Positions 1-9,401 of a stretch of DNA of 25,789 bases are shown here, one piece after another. The notes under the pieces were generated by a model, which worked only from the letters and a program-made list of their open reading frames with translations, did not search any database and was not told where the DNA came from. The stretch covers positions 3,361,085 to 3,386,873 of the forward strand of contig BFEA01000027.1 of assembly GCA_003427395.1 (NCBI GenBank), given 5' to 3'. The translations under genes were made by a program, and so were the position numbers. Position 1 is the first letter of the stretch; every line of letters begins with the position of its first letter. Source of the stretch: Chara braunii. Lineage: Eukaryota > Streptophyta > Charophyceae > Charales > Characeae.

Positions 1-29
1 CGTGCTGGGAACCGGGCCCAGCGTCCCAG
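1..29 (-). repeat. Copy of the shared LINE 3' hairpin (H1), cut by window edge
   Basis: Positions 4-22 form GCTGGG/CCCAGC with a 7-nt loop. The same hairpin lies in the 3' regions of the LINEs at 5528, 9692 and 13496 and of the repeats at 15159 and 25611. Read on the minus strand it starts with GGGACGCTGGGCCC, exactly as in those copies, so the rest of the 3' end and its poly(A) would lie left of the window. Because a hairpin resembles its own complement, it could instead belong to the plus-strand element whose tail follows at 30-155. Confidence 0.55.
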
Positions 30-118
30 TAGTGGGGTGGTAGGTGGTGAAGGTGAATTGAAAGAATTTGAAAGATGATGAAAGATTTGAGAGAAAAATA
101 TAGCAAAAAAAAAAAAAA

Positions 119-155
<37 letters not shown>
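30..155 (+). mobile_element. 3' tail of a SINE-like retroelement with poly(A)
   Basis: A purine-rich stretch (GTGGGGTGGTAGGTGGTG, then GAGAGAAAAATATAGC) leads into an A-run at 105-155 broken by one C. The wording closely follows the 3' end of the SINE at 585-667 (AGTAGTGGTAGGTAGGTAG, then GAGAGAAGAGTATAG, then A-rich). I infer a second copy of the same family whose 5' part is outside the window or lost. No coding capacity is seen. Confidence 0.5.
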
Positions 156-156
<1 letters not shown>

Positions 157-157
<1 letters not shown>

Positions 158-263
158 CAAAACGTGTGCAGACCGGGGAAGTGGGAGTACAAGACGAGAT
201 TTAGGGGCTCGCCACTGTCGAAAACACGATTTTCGATAGTTTCTATTGGCCACACAGCCTGTC
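157..263 (+). repeat. Left end of an old element with CACTGTCGAAAA hairpin
   Basis: Positions 213-240 form a hairpin (ACTGTCGAAAA with TTTTCGATAGT, one mismatch, 5-nt loop). The order CTCGCCA, hairpin, CACAGCCTGTC at 208-264 reappears in inverted orientation at 14601-14736. I infer that these are the two ends, or two copies, of one older element into which the SINE and LINEs were inserted. The pieces left of the SINE (to 283) and right of it (668-747) would both belong to it. No target duplication was convincing. Confidence 0.45.
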
Positions 264-283
264 GAAATTGGAGACGCTATCCA
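264..283. repeat. Target-site duplication, left copy (SINE)
   Basis: GAAATTGGAGACGCTATCCA recurs at 668-687 as GAAATTGGAGACGCTGTCCA, with one difference in 20. The pair flanks the SINE exactly: the tRNA-like head follows the left copy and the A-rich tail precedes the right copy. This is the hallmark of LINE-machinery retroposition. Confidence 0.88.
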
Positions 284-667
284 GCGGCCTAGCTCAGTTG
301 GTAAGGCTCGCAAGTGGCATTCAAGAGGTCATGGGTTCAATCCCCATTGGCCTCATGACCTTCCTGGGCTTACTTGGCACCCGCTACCCAAGAGATAGAC
401 CACTGGATCCCCCGATCGGCATCAAGCAGAGTCTGCTATGTTCGTAGGGGAGGGGCCTGAGGGGAGGCACGGGGGATTGGTTCGCTTTATCCCTGGTGCT
501 ACTGGCCGTCACCTGGCCGGTATCCTGCAGGCTCGAGGGGCCGTAAAAACACGGCTCTGGTATGCTACGGGTTTCCCGGTATGCCTATAAGTAGGAGTAG
601 TGGTAGGTAGGTAGTGTGAGGAAAATTGAGAGAAGAGTATAGTCTTTTTAAAAATAAAAAGAAAAAA
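284..667 (+). mobile_element. tRNA-derived SINE, full length (384 bp)
   Basis: The head resembles a tRNA. Box A is TAGCTCAGTTGG at 290-301 and box B is GGTTCAATCCC at 334-344. A perfect T-arm is present (ATGGG 331-335, loop TTCAATC, CCCAT 343-347), while the D and anticodon arms do not pair well. A body of about 240 bp unrelated to tRNA follows, then a G/A-rich 3' end and an A-rich tail interrupted by T's (645-667). The head implies internal RNA polymerase III transcription. It encodes no protein and would depend on a LINE for mobility. The 20-bp flanking duplication fixes both borders. It is longer than many plant SINEs, and I cannot assign it to a named family. Confidence 0.85.
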
Positions 668-687
668 GAAATTGGAGACGCTGTCCA
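668..687. repeat. Target-site duplication, right copy (SINE)
   Basis: Matches 264-283 at 19 of 20 bases and directly follows the A-rich SINE tail. A low mutation count suggests the SINE inserted more recently than the heavily broken LINEs beside it. Confidence 0.88.
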
Positions 688-734
688 AAACTAGCAAGTT
701 GTCAGAGAATGCTTCTCGACACCTCCTCCTGTCG

Positions 735-747
735 AAAGTTGTTGATT
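735..747. repeat. Target-site duplication, left copy (LINE A)
   Basis: AAAGTTGTTGATT is repeated at 9827-9839, immediately after LINE B's poly(A). LINE A homology starts right after this copy. The simplest reading is that this is LINE A's duplication and that LINE B later entered LINE A's poly(A), pushing the right copy 4.1 kb downstream. Three of the 13 bases on the right are A's that could belong to the tail, so the strict match is 10 bp. Confidence 0.65.
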
Positions 748-2071
748 CCGTATCCAACAGCTAAGCGGGGCAGCCCCGCTTGGATGCATCAGGAGAAAAT
801 CCAGATCCTATGCTTACAAGAGACCAAACTAAATACGGAAAAGATAGAAGAGATCAGACCTTGGTGGCAAGGTCCCCAATTTTGGGCCCCCGCGAGGGGA
901 TCCAAAGGAGGTACGGCCATCTTAATCAACAAAGATCTGGACTGTGAAATCTTAGACTCATACTCCGACCTGATGGGCCGCCTAATTTGGGTGAAATTAG
1001 CAGTTGAAGATGAAGACTGGGCTATCATTTCTATTTATGCCCCGGCGGACTATGTTGATCGTGCAACTTTCTTCGCCAATTTACCGACAAGTATCCCAGA
1101 TACGGAAAATATGGCAATCTTGGGAGACTGGAACACAATTCTGTGTCCGGGCCTAGACTCTCCTAAGCCCTCTCCTCTGAGAGAGGACGCCAGCGCCCCA
1201 AATGACTCCACATCTAAGGTGGATCTTTGGCTTACTCTTCATGAACACCTACCAAACGATGCTCCTATTATACTTGCGGGTGACTTCAACACCACCCTCG
1301 ACCCTGCAATGGATCAAAGATCCACATCTACACGCCATGACTTAACACCCTCAACACCATCCGCCCCTGGTCCGAATATCCTCGTTTATGGCAGATAGAC
1401 AACTTGAAGATGCATATAGATTACTGCACCCCGCCCAAAAAGCCTACACCTGCCTATCATTGAGGGGCGAGCAAGGCCTTGCCAATTCACGAATAGACCT
1501 TACGCTTGTTTCTAAAGAGATGATGGACTTAGTTACAACAGCAGAAATTACAACTACCAGCCCATGTAAATCTTTCAACCATAGGATGATAACGCTGAGA
1601 CTGTCATTCTACAATCATATCCAACGAGGTCCGAGGTTCTACAAATTGAATGCATCTTTGCTTCCCCTCCCCAGATTCAAAGTTCTGGTTAATGACTTAT
1701 GGAAATATTGGCAAACCCAAAAACCCATCTTGGGGGAAAGGGTGAATTGGTTTAACAACGGACTGACACAATTACGAGAAAGAGCAAAAAAATTATCCAT
1801 TCAACATGCGAGAGACCGTAAAACATGCCTTGAGAGTCTCATGCGAGACTTAGAAGAATGGAATGAACACCTCATGAATGACCCGCGGCGCCGCCCCTCC
1901 TATGACAAAGTGCAAGAGGCCCGAGACCACATCCAGTCGTACATCGAGCAGCAGGAGCAGGCATGGAGGGTGCACGCCAAAATTAAAAAACAACACACGA
2001 ATGGACTTTTTTCAACAAGGCCAAAGCGAGAACAAGAGCAGCCACTGTTCCCAAGCTTAACCACCTGCTAG
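748..2071 (+). pseudogene. LINE A endonuclease (EEP/APE-like) domain, chimeric
   Basis: The reading frame shared with a chance start at 709 gives ILCLQETK, with the catalytic Glu codon at 820-822. IISIYAPA (about 1027) and GDWN (1123-1134) follow. A second YAP-like start (AP codons at 1195) and a second GDFN (1279-1290) come next in the same frame, so the central part of the domain is present twice. A frameshift near 1388 leads to SRIDLTLVS and NHRMI, the usual C-terminal Asp/His region (about 1490-1590). A charged linker runs to 2071. The first strand of the domain (the N-terminal Asn motif) is missing through 5' truncation. In life this domain nicks the target DNA. Confidence 0.85.
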
Positions 2072-2082
2072 ACAACAATGCC

Positions 2083-3490
2083 TTGTCTCCGACCAATGCA
2101 TATTCGATAGTGGACTACGCGGCTAAATACTATAATAACCTGTTCACATCTGAGACACCCACCAAACACCCGGACGAGGTTCATCAAGCGAGAGAAATTC
2201 TTCTACAGGCAATTCGCTCCTCAATAACAACGCAACAAAGGGTCACCTTGGACGAGCCTATAACCTCACAAGACATCTGGGTTACCCTACAAGATATGGA
2301 GGATGAGAAAATGTCCGGGATTGACTCTTTCCCGAAAGAATTTTGGGTGAGATTTTGGAACCTCCTTAAGGATGATCCCATGGAGTACATTCAGACGATT
2401 AAAAAAGAGGGATCCTTGGGAGGAATGATTGGTCAGGGATCACTACCCTCCTTTATAAGAAAGGGGACAAAGAGAATATTAGAAACTATAAACCCATCAC
2501 ACTACTTTCGGTCCCCTACAAATTAGTGGTCAAAGTTCTTACTAACAGACTATTGCCCCTCATGAATATGTTGATTCATCCGGATCAGACAGGGTTCATG
2601 CCCAATCGGAACATCCAGGATAATATCATGTTGGTTAATGAGACTGTCAAATATGCCCGTCAACGGAGGGTCCAAGCAACGATCCTTTTCATAGACTTCG
2701 AAAAGGCATATGACCACGTCGATTGAGATTTCCTTGACATATGTCTGCTCAAAATAAATTTTGGTCCGGTCTTTTGTCGATGGGTGCACTTGCTGCACAG
2801 ATCTGCGTCAACCAACATTATGCTAAATGTTCATCTCTCACCACCAATTCGCCTTCAAAGATCGGTGCGACAGGGAGATCCCATCATCGCACCATTGCTG
2901 TTTGTGATTGTTATGGTGACCCTTGCATCGATGATTAAAGCGCATCCGGGTATCAACAAAATTCCTATCCCAGAGATACCGCACCATCTTATACCAATTA
3001 CTTCACTCTTTGCGGATGATCTCACTCTACTAATACGAGCAGACCCGGATAGCGTCCAAGCTCTCACCCAAGTTATTCACCTCTTCTCGCTCGCGGCCGA
3101 CATGAAAGTTAATTGGGTTTCAAAGACTGAAGGCTGGTGGCTTCACCCTCAAGGACAACCACACTCTTCAGAGCCGAGTGTAGTAGCATGGGCCCGCAAG
3201 GAAGAAACCATAAGGATACTTGGAGTGAGACTTACTGTCGTGGGTCCACCACCGGACCATGGGGACATGCTAGTCAACATGGTTTTGGACCGGCTAGCCA
3301 GCTGGGAGGGCCTACACACATCACTGGTGGGACGCGCCTTAGCAATTAATAGCGCAGTTTTGGCTGCCATATGGTATAAATTGGCAGTATGGTCATTGAC
3401 CAAACAACAACACATTAGATTAAAGAAAGCCCTCACAACATATCTATGGAAAAACAACGCTAAGACCCAGGGCTGTGTCAACAGGGTGAA
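2083..3490 (+). pseudogene. LINE A reverse transcriptase
   Basis: Recognisable non-LTR reverse transcriptase blocks appear in order: KMSGIDSFPKEFW (about 2310), then after a frameshift near 2435 YKKGDKENIRNYKPITLL, then Q.GF..NR.I.DN (about 2585-2630), FIDFEKAYD with the first catalytic Asp (about 2690-2715), RQGDPI.APLLF (about 2868-2905) and FADDL with the catalytic Asp pair (about 3010-3025). Thumb-region motifs GWW and ILGV follow. The stop at 2724-2726 replaces the expected Trp after DHVD (TGG to TGA). A further frameshift lies between 2726 and 2784. Catalytic residues themselves are intact. Confidence 0.9.
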
Positions 3491-4234
3491 GTGAGACTTC
3501 CTCACACAGCCCAGATCCAAAGGGGCGTTGGGAATCTTGAACCCTGAAAATGAGATTGAAGCACTTATATTTAAAGTCCTCGTCCGACTTCTTATTGGAA
3601 ATGACATCCTCTGGAAGCCTTTTGCCTGTCTGCAAATAGCCAACCTTGCTCCACAAAATGATATATCTGGAAAGATCCGTCCATTCCAATGACCGACAAA
3701 CAACTACTGGATCATCCCCTCGCCACCAAAACAAGCGCACCTCTCACATCCACCTGACCCGGCGCAAGCCACAAGACTGGACATAACAGTAGATCCGCTT
3801 TGGCCTTATGCGATCCGACTTTGGAGACGACGGGGTCCCCAATAAAAATATCCTCCGAACACATGGCACAAAATATGGAGGCAACTCCTCTTTGGCAATC
3901 CACACATATTACAAGAATCAGGTTAACCTTTTTCACTGACAACAAATTCTCCTCGGCTCATTTGGGCCACGAAGGGCATCTTCACAGTCGGTGACATGTG
4001 GGATCTAGTGAGAGGGGAGTGAGCAAATCCTAGCCTGCTGCAACAATCAGGAGTGAACATGCTTACTAGCGTGCCCAATGGTCAACCAACTATGGCAATG
4101 GTGGGATGCGGCCTTTCACTCCCTCACTGGATATCATATCCCCTGGAACTTAGGCCTTCTGCTGCTGCGAGAGAACCGCCACTTATTGGCACATTGGTCC
4201 CCATTTGCGACCAACCTTTTTTTATATACAAGGC
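3491..4234 (+). pseudogene. LINE A C-terminal region, first part
   Basis: After a TGA at 3492-3494 (expected Trp) the frame continues with DFLTQPRSKGALGILNPE, a block typical after the thumb of plant LINEs and parallel to ...PKGGGGLGIIDPS in LINE C (about 11185-11220). Further degraded coding sequence with stops and frameshifts reaches about 4230, where the foldback MITE begins. No zinc knuckle is legible here. Confidence 0.65.
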
Positions 4235-4452
4235 TGCATAACTGGCATTTCATCAAAATTGACATCTTTTATTTTTTGAACGAAATTGAAATCGAGTTTT
4301 TTTGCCCAAAACTCGTTAAAAGTTGTTGTTCCTGAGGGTCCAGCGTTTTACCTCAAGAACAACAAATTTTAATGAGTTTTCGGCCAAAAAACTCAGTTTC
4401 AATTTCATTCAAAAAATAAAAAACGTCCATTTTGACGAAATGGTCATTGCAT
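4235..4452. mobile_element. Foldback MITE (inverted arms about 103 bp)
   Basis: The left arm 4235-4337 and right arm 4351-4452 are imperfect reverse complements along their whole length. Both read inward as CATTTC.TCAAAAT.GAC, then a T-rich stretch, TTTTTTGAA.GAAATTGAAA, then GAGTTTTTTTG and GTTGTTC.TGAGG. The 13-bp spacer GTCCAGCGTTTTA separates them. Transcripts would fold into a long hairpin. A single arm of the same family is at 25004-25131. No transposase and no clear target duplication are seen. It interrupts the C-terminal part of LINE A. Confidence 0.75.
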
Positions 4453-4830
4453 ATCCTCATGTTGGCTTGGAGAGCCAGGTGCTCATTTGAAAGAAAAAAC
4501 CACCAATTTGGCTTACTGCAGGCGCAAAAAGAGGTCGAAGAGCAGATCAAGAGTAACACTCAAGAAGCCTGAAAATGCATGAGGCGTAAATTCTTTGAGG
4601 AGAAAGACCCTGTCATCAAGGAGGTCATTCGAGAATCCTATATGCAGGATTGGCAGGACCCTAATAAACTATTTTCAGAACTTAACACTGCCCTGGATAT
4701 CAAATGGAAGCCATGGAGGAGAACGGAACCTGATTGGCAGAGGAAACTCTTTTGCGATTTTCACGTCTCATTCCTCCAACCCAACTTCATCCTCCTTCCT
4801 AGTCCTAAGCCGCCTGCCCACTAACCTCCC
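4453..4830 (+). pseudogene. LINE A C-terminal region, last part
   Basis: One frame reads KEVEEQIKSNTQEA, a stop, then from 4579 MRRKFFEEKDPVIKEV and ends at TGA/TAA near 4824 after a proline-rich end. The acidic/basic helical character resembles the last coding part of LINE C (about 12660-12760), so I take it as the C-terminus of LINE A downstream of the MITE. Assignment rests on position and weak similarity only. Confidence 0.45.
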
Positions 4831-5646
4831 CCTCCCCCCCACAGTCGCCCCATTGCCTACCCCTGCTTGCCCCACCGCCTGCCCTTACTCCCCCGACTGC
4901 TTGATAATGGAGGTCTGAGGATCAAGAGACAGACATCAACGATAAAGAAGATGCCATCATCAAGGGAGGATCTTGTTGCTGAGGTTTTTAAGAATCATTA
5001 ATGGTGGCATGCAAGGGTTCTGTATGGCTTCTGCATGGGTTAACAGAGCCATGACACTAGTCAACCTTGCAGCAGCAAATGGTTGATCGTCAACTACAAC
5101 ACATGCCTCCCTGACCTGAATTTGTTTTGGGGTAGAGGGGAGGTAGGGTAGCAGAGTACTAGGCTGAGTCAGGTGGGATAGATTGACGTCCCAGAGGGGG
5201 GTGTAGAATGCTGCACCAGGGTAATTCAGGCGAAGGGACAAACACACAATCACAAGCACAGTAATAACGCTCAGGCTGCTTTAAACATGATTGTTTAGTT
5301 TTCAATAAGCTGTTTAAAAAAAGGGGTTAGGATATTAAGGGTCCAAAGGGTCAGAAATAAGGCTGCTGAAATAGGGCTTGGGTAATAGACAAAGGGGCTC
5401 CTAGAAAGGGAAGGGTGATACTAGCAGCTCCATAGGATACTGGTGCCCCGGGACAAATCAGCAATCACCACAACCCTAGGAATCAACAAACGTCATTTTC
5501 TGTGTTGCTTGATGTATCTAATGGGACGCTGGACCCGGTTTCCAACAGGTGCCGCTCCCCACCAATAGATGGAGCAGCCTGACAGATAAGCCATCAATTA
5601 TGACGGTTCTCTTACCACCGACAGGATAGAGGGATATCGCAAGGGC

Positions 5647-5650
<4 letters not shown>
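4831..5650 (+). other. LINE A 3' untranslated region
   Basis: About 820 bp without a supported ORF: first C-rich (4827-4890), then mixed. It ends in the shared 3' module: hairpin H1 at 5528-5546 (GCTGGA/TCCAAC, one pair lost) and H2 at 5554-5575 (GCTCC/GGAGC). TTCTCTTACC follows within the terminal part, then poly(A). The same succession ends LINE C, which supports calling it a LINE 3' UTR. Confidence 0.6.

Positions 5651-5679
<29 letters not shown>
5651..5679 (+). repeat. Poly(A) tail of LINE A, insertion point of LINE B
   Basis: 29 uninterrupted A's, directly followed by the truncated 5' end of LINE B. An L1-type endonuclease prefers T/A-rich targets, so an A-tail is a natural landing site. 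Confidence 0.8.
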
Positions 5680-5681
<2 letters not shown>

Positions 5682-5684
5682 ACG

Positions 5685-5962
5685 CCAGCTTTCTGATGAC
5701 TTTTCTGGAGTCTCAGGATCTGGTGGACACATTCAGAGTCATTAACCCAGACCTTAATGGTCACACCTGGTTTGGGGTTTGCCCTGATGAGTACACCCCA
5801 ACCCCGAGTAGGTGGCTAGATTTTATAGTGGTTGGGGGAGTACTATTGGAAAGGTGTGCGGACTCTGACTTTCGTATCTCTTCGATGTCGGATCATAATC
5901 CCATATTTTTTAGATCCTATCTAAAGAAACGGTGGAAAAAGAAAGACCACCGTTCAGGCTGA
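5685..5962 (+). pseudogene. LINE B endonuclease, C-terminal fragment
   Basis: The frame through 5696-5962 reads DLVDTFRVINPDLNGHTWFG, PSRWLDFIVV and SMSDHNPIFF. These are the end of the EEP fold: R.D.I (here with an extra Trp before LDFI) and the catalytic Asp-His pair SDHNP at about 5888. Everything upstream of this, including the Glu and GDxN motifs, is absent because of 5' truncation. A frameshift follows near 5955. Confidence 0.8.
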
Positions 5963-7461
5963 ACATCAATAACCTAAAGGACAGGGGAATCCCTCAGTGG
6001 ATAGCCGATCAGATGCATGTCTGGCCTTTGGCCAAAGACCTTTTTGAAAAAATGAAGAAGACTGGGTGGATGTTGGCATCCAAATAATTAGATCTGCTCT
6101 AATCGAGTTCTCTCGGATGAAGGCGGCCAGAAGAAATTGGAAGGAGACTCAAATCAAAAAGATCATAAGGGAAGCCGAATTGAATTTATGTACAGATCCT
6201 TTTGCAAATTTCTATTGGACACGGAAAAGGAAGGAAACCCTAACTCAACTGGAAAAGATGGAGCAGCAGAAACAAACAGATTCGGTTAAGTGGTTGAAAC
6301 TTCGCGGGATTACAGTCTACGACAGAATGACAAAACCGACTTTTCGCTCTTTGATCTTACGTCAAGCCCAACCACTAATTCGAGAATTTCAGCACCCCTT
6401 TTCCCTAGAAGAGTTACTGGCCTCTGACACAGTCAGTCTATGCCAATATGCATCAGAGTACTTCAGGGATATAGTGTCTATACGCAGACCTTATGATCAT
6501 TTTGACATAGATCTCTCTAGTGTTTCCGACGTTTGGGTCCAATCAAAAGTGCAGATCAAATTCTTAGATAGGGACAGAATGGATACCCCCTTGACTGAAC
6601 AGGAGATTCATAAGGCACTTAAAAGGATGGCCCTGGGCAAATGCCCACGACTAGATGGTCTCCCGGTCGAACTGTTTCTCGGATCCTGGGAAGCCTTTGC
6701 CCCCTTCTTCGTCCAAGTAGACAACAGAGCCCTTGACAGGTTATCTGCCCAAGGGCTTTGTTAAAAGGGTTATTTCCCTATTATATAAGAAGGAGGATAA
6801 GAGGGAGGTTTGCAACTATCGTCCGATCTCCGTATTGAATGTTACCTATAAAATATTGGTCAAAACCTTAGCCATAAGACCGACAGACTTGCTCCCCAAC
6901 CTGTTTGGCTAGGAACAGGGTGCCTTTATAAAAGGAGGGTCAATATTTGAAAATATTTTAACAACGGTTCAAGCTCTTGAGATAATTGGGAAAGAGAAAT
7001 GTGAAGTCGCGGTCCTTCTTCTTGACATGGAGAAGGCCTACGATAATGTAGGATGGACCTTTGTCTCCACAACTCTAAGTAAGATGGGTTTTGACCAGGG
7101 ATTTAAAACCTGGATTGAGGCGATGTACTCTCATTCCACTTCAGCAGTCCAAGTCAATAACAGGCTATCAGATGAGTTTCCACTAACCAGGTCGTTGAGA
7201 CAAGGCTGCACTTTAGCCCCCCTGCTCTTTGTCCTACAGTTAGAAACCCTGTTGAGGAACCATTCGTTAATAACAGGCCTGTCCCTGACCCTCTCCCTTC
7301 AATGGAAGGGTGGGGCGCTGGCAAATAACCTTACTCTAGCATGCGAGAACTCCATAGTAGCATTAGAAAAGGTTAAATTAACTCTAGATAAATATTGTGG
7401 GTTGTCTGAGGCATCAACTGGCACAGGTCTGTGTATTTCCTGCCTTCCTATTATACATTAA
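5963..7461 (+). pseudogene. LINE B reverse transcriptase, catalytic pair lost
   Basis: The linker frame 6066-6764 runs to ALGKCPRLDGLPVELF (block 1, about 6627-6680). After a frameshift, YKKEDKREVCNYRPISVL (about 6785-6840), a stop, then LLLDMEKAYDNVGW (first catalytic Asp at 7024-7026), RQGCTLAPLLF (about 7198-7235), and then ALANNLTLA where FADDL is expected. The two catalytic Asp codons are AAT AAC at 7324-7329. Both are single G-to-A changes from Asp codons, so the enzyme could not polymerise even if the frames were restored. Confidence 0.88.
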
Positions 7462-9401
7462 AGGTAAACTGGGGACTAAGACAAGTCTCGTCGGTCAGTT
7501 CTTAAAGATTTTTGGGGATCTTGGTGTCTCTGTCCTCCTGCTCTAAATCTCAAGACTTGTTGTTGTCACAAAAGGTGGTGGGCAGAATTCTGCGTCGGCA
7601 AAGGAACTACAAGTTATCACTTTTCGGATGGTCCTCAGTGCTCTCGGCGGCTGCATTATCAGTGTTGTGGTTTCCGTTAACCATAAGAAAACTAGGAGAC
7701 GAGGCTTACAAGCTGATTAAGAAAGTTGCGACCAGATATCTTTGGAAACCAGGCTCAGACAAGGAAGAATGCTATATTTCGAATTTAGCCTGGGAAACAG
7801 TAACTCAGGCTAGATCGGAACGAGGCCTCGGAATTTTAGATCCCCACCAGCAGAACCTGACCCTCTTGGCAAAGTGGCCAATCAAGGGCATGTTTGAAGA
7901 CAACTCCAAACTCTGGATACAACTGGCGGAATACATTCTTAGCCAAGAATGAAACCTGTCGTTTCCAAGCCACGTCTGGATTTGCCTCCTCATGCCGTCC
8001 TTTGCTAACAAGAGACTTAAATCATAAGTTTGGCAGGACATTCTGTATGCATGGAAGAAACTGCACCCGCGGAGCTCCAACCATCCAACGACGAAATAGG
8101 AAGCAACCAACCAAATACTCTTTGACAATCCGTTGATTCGGAGGATAGATCAGGAATGCTTCTCAGCGGCGGAAGGGGGGGGAACTTTTGGCAAATCTTG
8201 GATCGAGAAGGGGTTGCTGCAAATTAAAGATATATGGGATAGTAACAGTAACCAATGGATTTAAGAGGAGGATCTGAGAAGAAAATTACCAAGACTCCGC
8301 AGAGTAAATCTGCACCGCCAGGGGTTAATCGCTGCAATTCCGGTCACCTGGACCAGCTTATTGAGAGCAGAGACCGAACACTTTTTTTTTTTTTTTTTTT
8401 TAAGACAAAACATAGTGAAGGCATATGGGTATTTTCATATAATGGTCCAGGGAAGATATGGAAAATCTTGGGCCCTAACTTGGGGACTAGGACAAAAGTT
8501 GAAGAATGAAGTTTTTCGGTGACAACTTCGGACACAAAAACTGATAGAACGACTCTCACAAGGCTGGGGGAGGCAGCAATACTGTCTACCCGTTATGTGC
8601 AGGAAGCAAGAACATTAACGGGCGGAGAGGAAAAACAGGTTTATCTATTGGGAACGACTGCTAGTTTCAGAGTGGAACCACTAGCCTATGCCTGGAGGAA
8701 AGTAGGTTCAGCCGGTAAAACCAGGTTTCTACCCCCCATACAAACCAAAAGTTGGAATGAAGACTTTTAAAGATTCACCAGATAATAAGCCAACAATAGT
8801 CGCCTCAAGAAGACTGGCAAGGGCAAAAGGCGGGCACTTTGGCCAGTCGGATTGGAGAGCTCTATGGAGGGCCCTAACCTGGCTACCATCTCGGAAAGAT
8901 GCGAGCTTGCTATGGTTACAATCCTTCTTGGTAGTAACAACAACAGTTTGGCTAAATCAGATAGGAATGGATATTGACATAACATGTGGCAGATGCGACT
9001 GGGGGTGCGAATCCAACTCTCACTTGTGGCTCTGCTGCACATTGTCCGATGAACTCTGGATGTGGTGGTTAGAGAAATGGAAAATAATTACAGATTCAAC
9101 ATGGCCCTGGACAGATGACTGAACGCTTTATGGGATCCTGTCGGTCGAGGATGGAAGTTTCACGAGGGGCTGGGGTTATGTGGCCCTATCATGCAGAGGT
9201 ATAATCCTTCAGGAGATCTGGAGGGCAAGGAACTCGCAAGTCTTCAAAAGGAAAAAGATTGTCATCCAACTTGAGAACAACAGCATCAGATTAAGGGGAA
9301 CATTCAGTGAACCATACTGGCTGATTGGCAGGGGTGTGGTAGAAGCAAGAAGAAAGGCTTATTTTGGTTTCACATTACGTAGGCCATTAGCAGCTCTCTA
9401 G
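7462..9401 (+). pseudogene. LINE B C-terminal region with zf-RVT zinc knuckle
   Basis: 7512-7952 holds the thumb-like block (AALSVLWFPLTIRKL, YLWKPGSDKEECY, AWETVTQ.RSERGLGILDP). After frameshifts and a T-run (8382-8401), 8757-9122 gives the zf-RVT module: ...LLWLQSF, CGRC (Cys codons 8985 and 8994), then SNSHLWLCC and a Trp. 9180-9401 holds IWRARNSQVFKRKK, the usual end of plant LINE polyproteins, and stops at TAG 9399. The zinc knuckle is thought to bind RNA. Frames are broken at least four times. Confidence 0.8.
8382..8401. repeat. T20 run inside LINE B
   Basis: Twenty T's interrupt the C-terminal coding region, followed by AAGACAAAACATAG. It may be a mononucleotide expansion or the tail of a tiny minus-strand retroinsertion; no body of such an element could be recognised. 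Confidence 0.5.

Larger units (their letters stand above)
748..5679 (+). mobile_element. LINE A, L1-type non-LTR retrotransposon (degenerate)
   Basis: In order it shows an EEP endonuclease with its extreme N-terminus missing, a linker, a reverse transcriptase, a long C-terminal part, a 3' region with two conserved hairpins (5528-5575) and 29 A's at 5651-5679. A functional copy would nick DNA and copy its RNA there by target-primed reverse transcription. This copy is dead: it has several frameshifts, stops at 2724 and 3492, a foldback MITE at 4235-4452, and no ORF1 region. The 5' truncation and flanking duplication fit L1-type integration. Confidence 0.88.

Noticed and set aside
284-355. A true tRNA gene
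   Set aside because: Boxes A and B and the T-arm are present, but D and anticodon arms do not pair, and a 300-bp body with tail and target duplication shows it is a SINE head.
709-757. Start codon and first residues of the long open frame at 709-1398
   Set aside because: The Met at 709 lies in flanking DNA left of LINE A's target duplication, so it is not the endonuclease start; real homology begins after 748.
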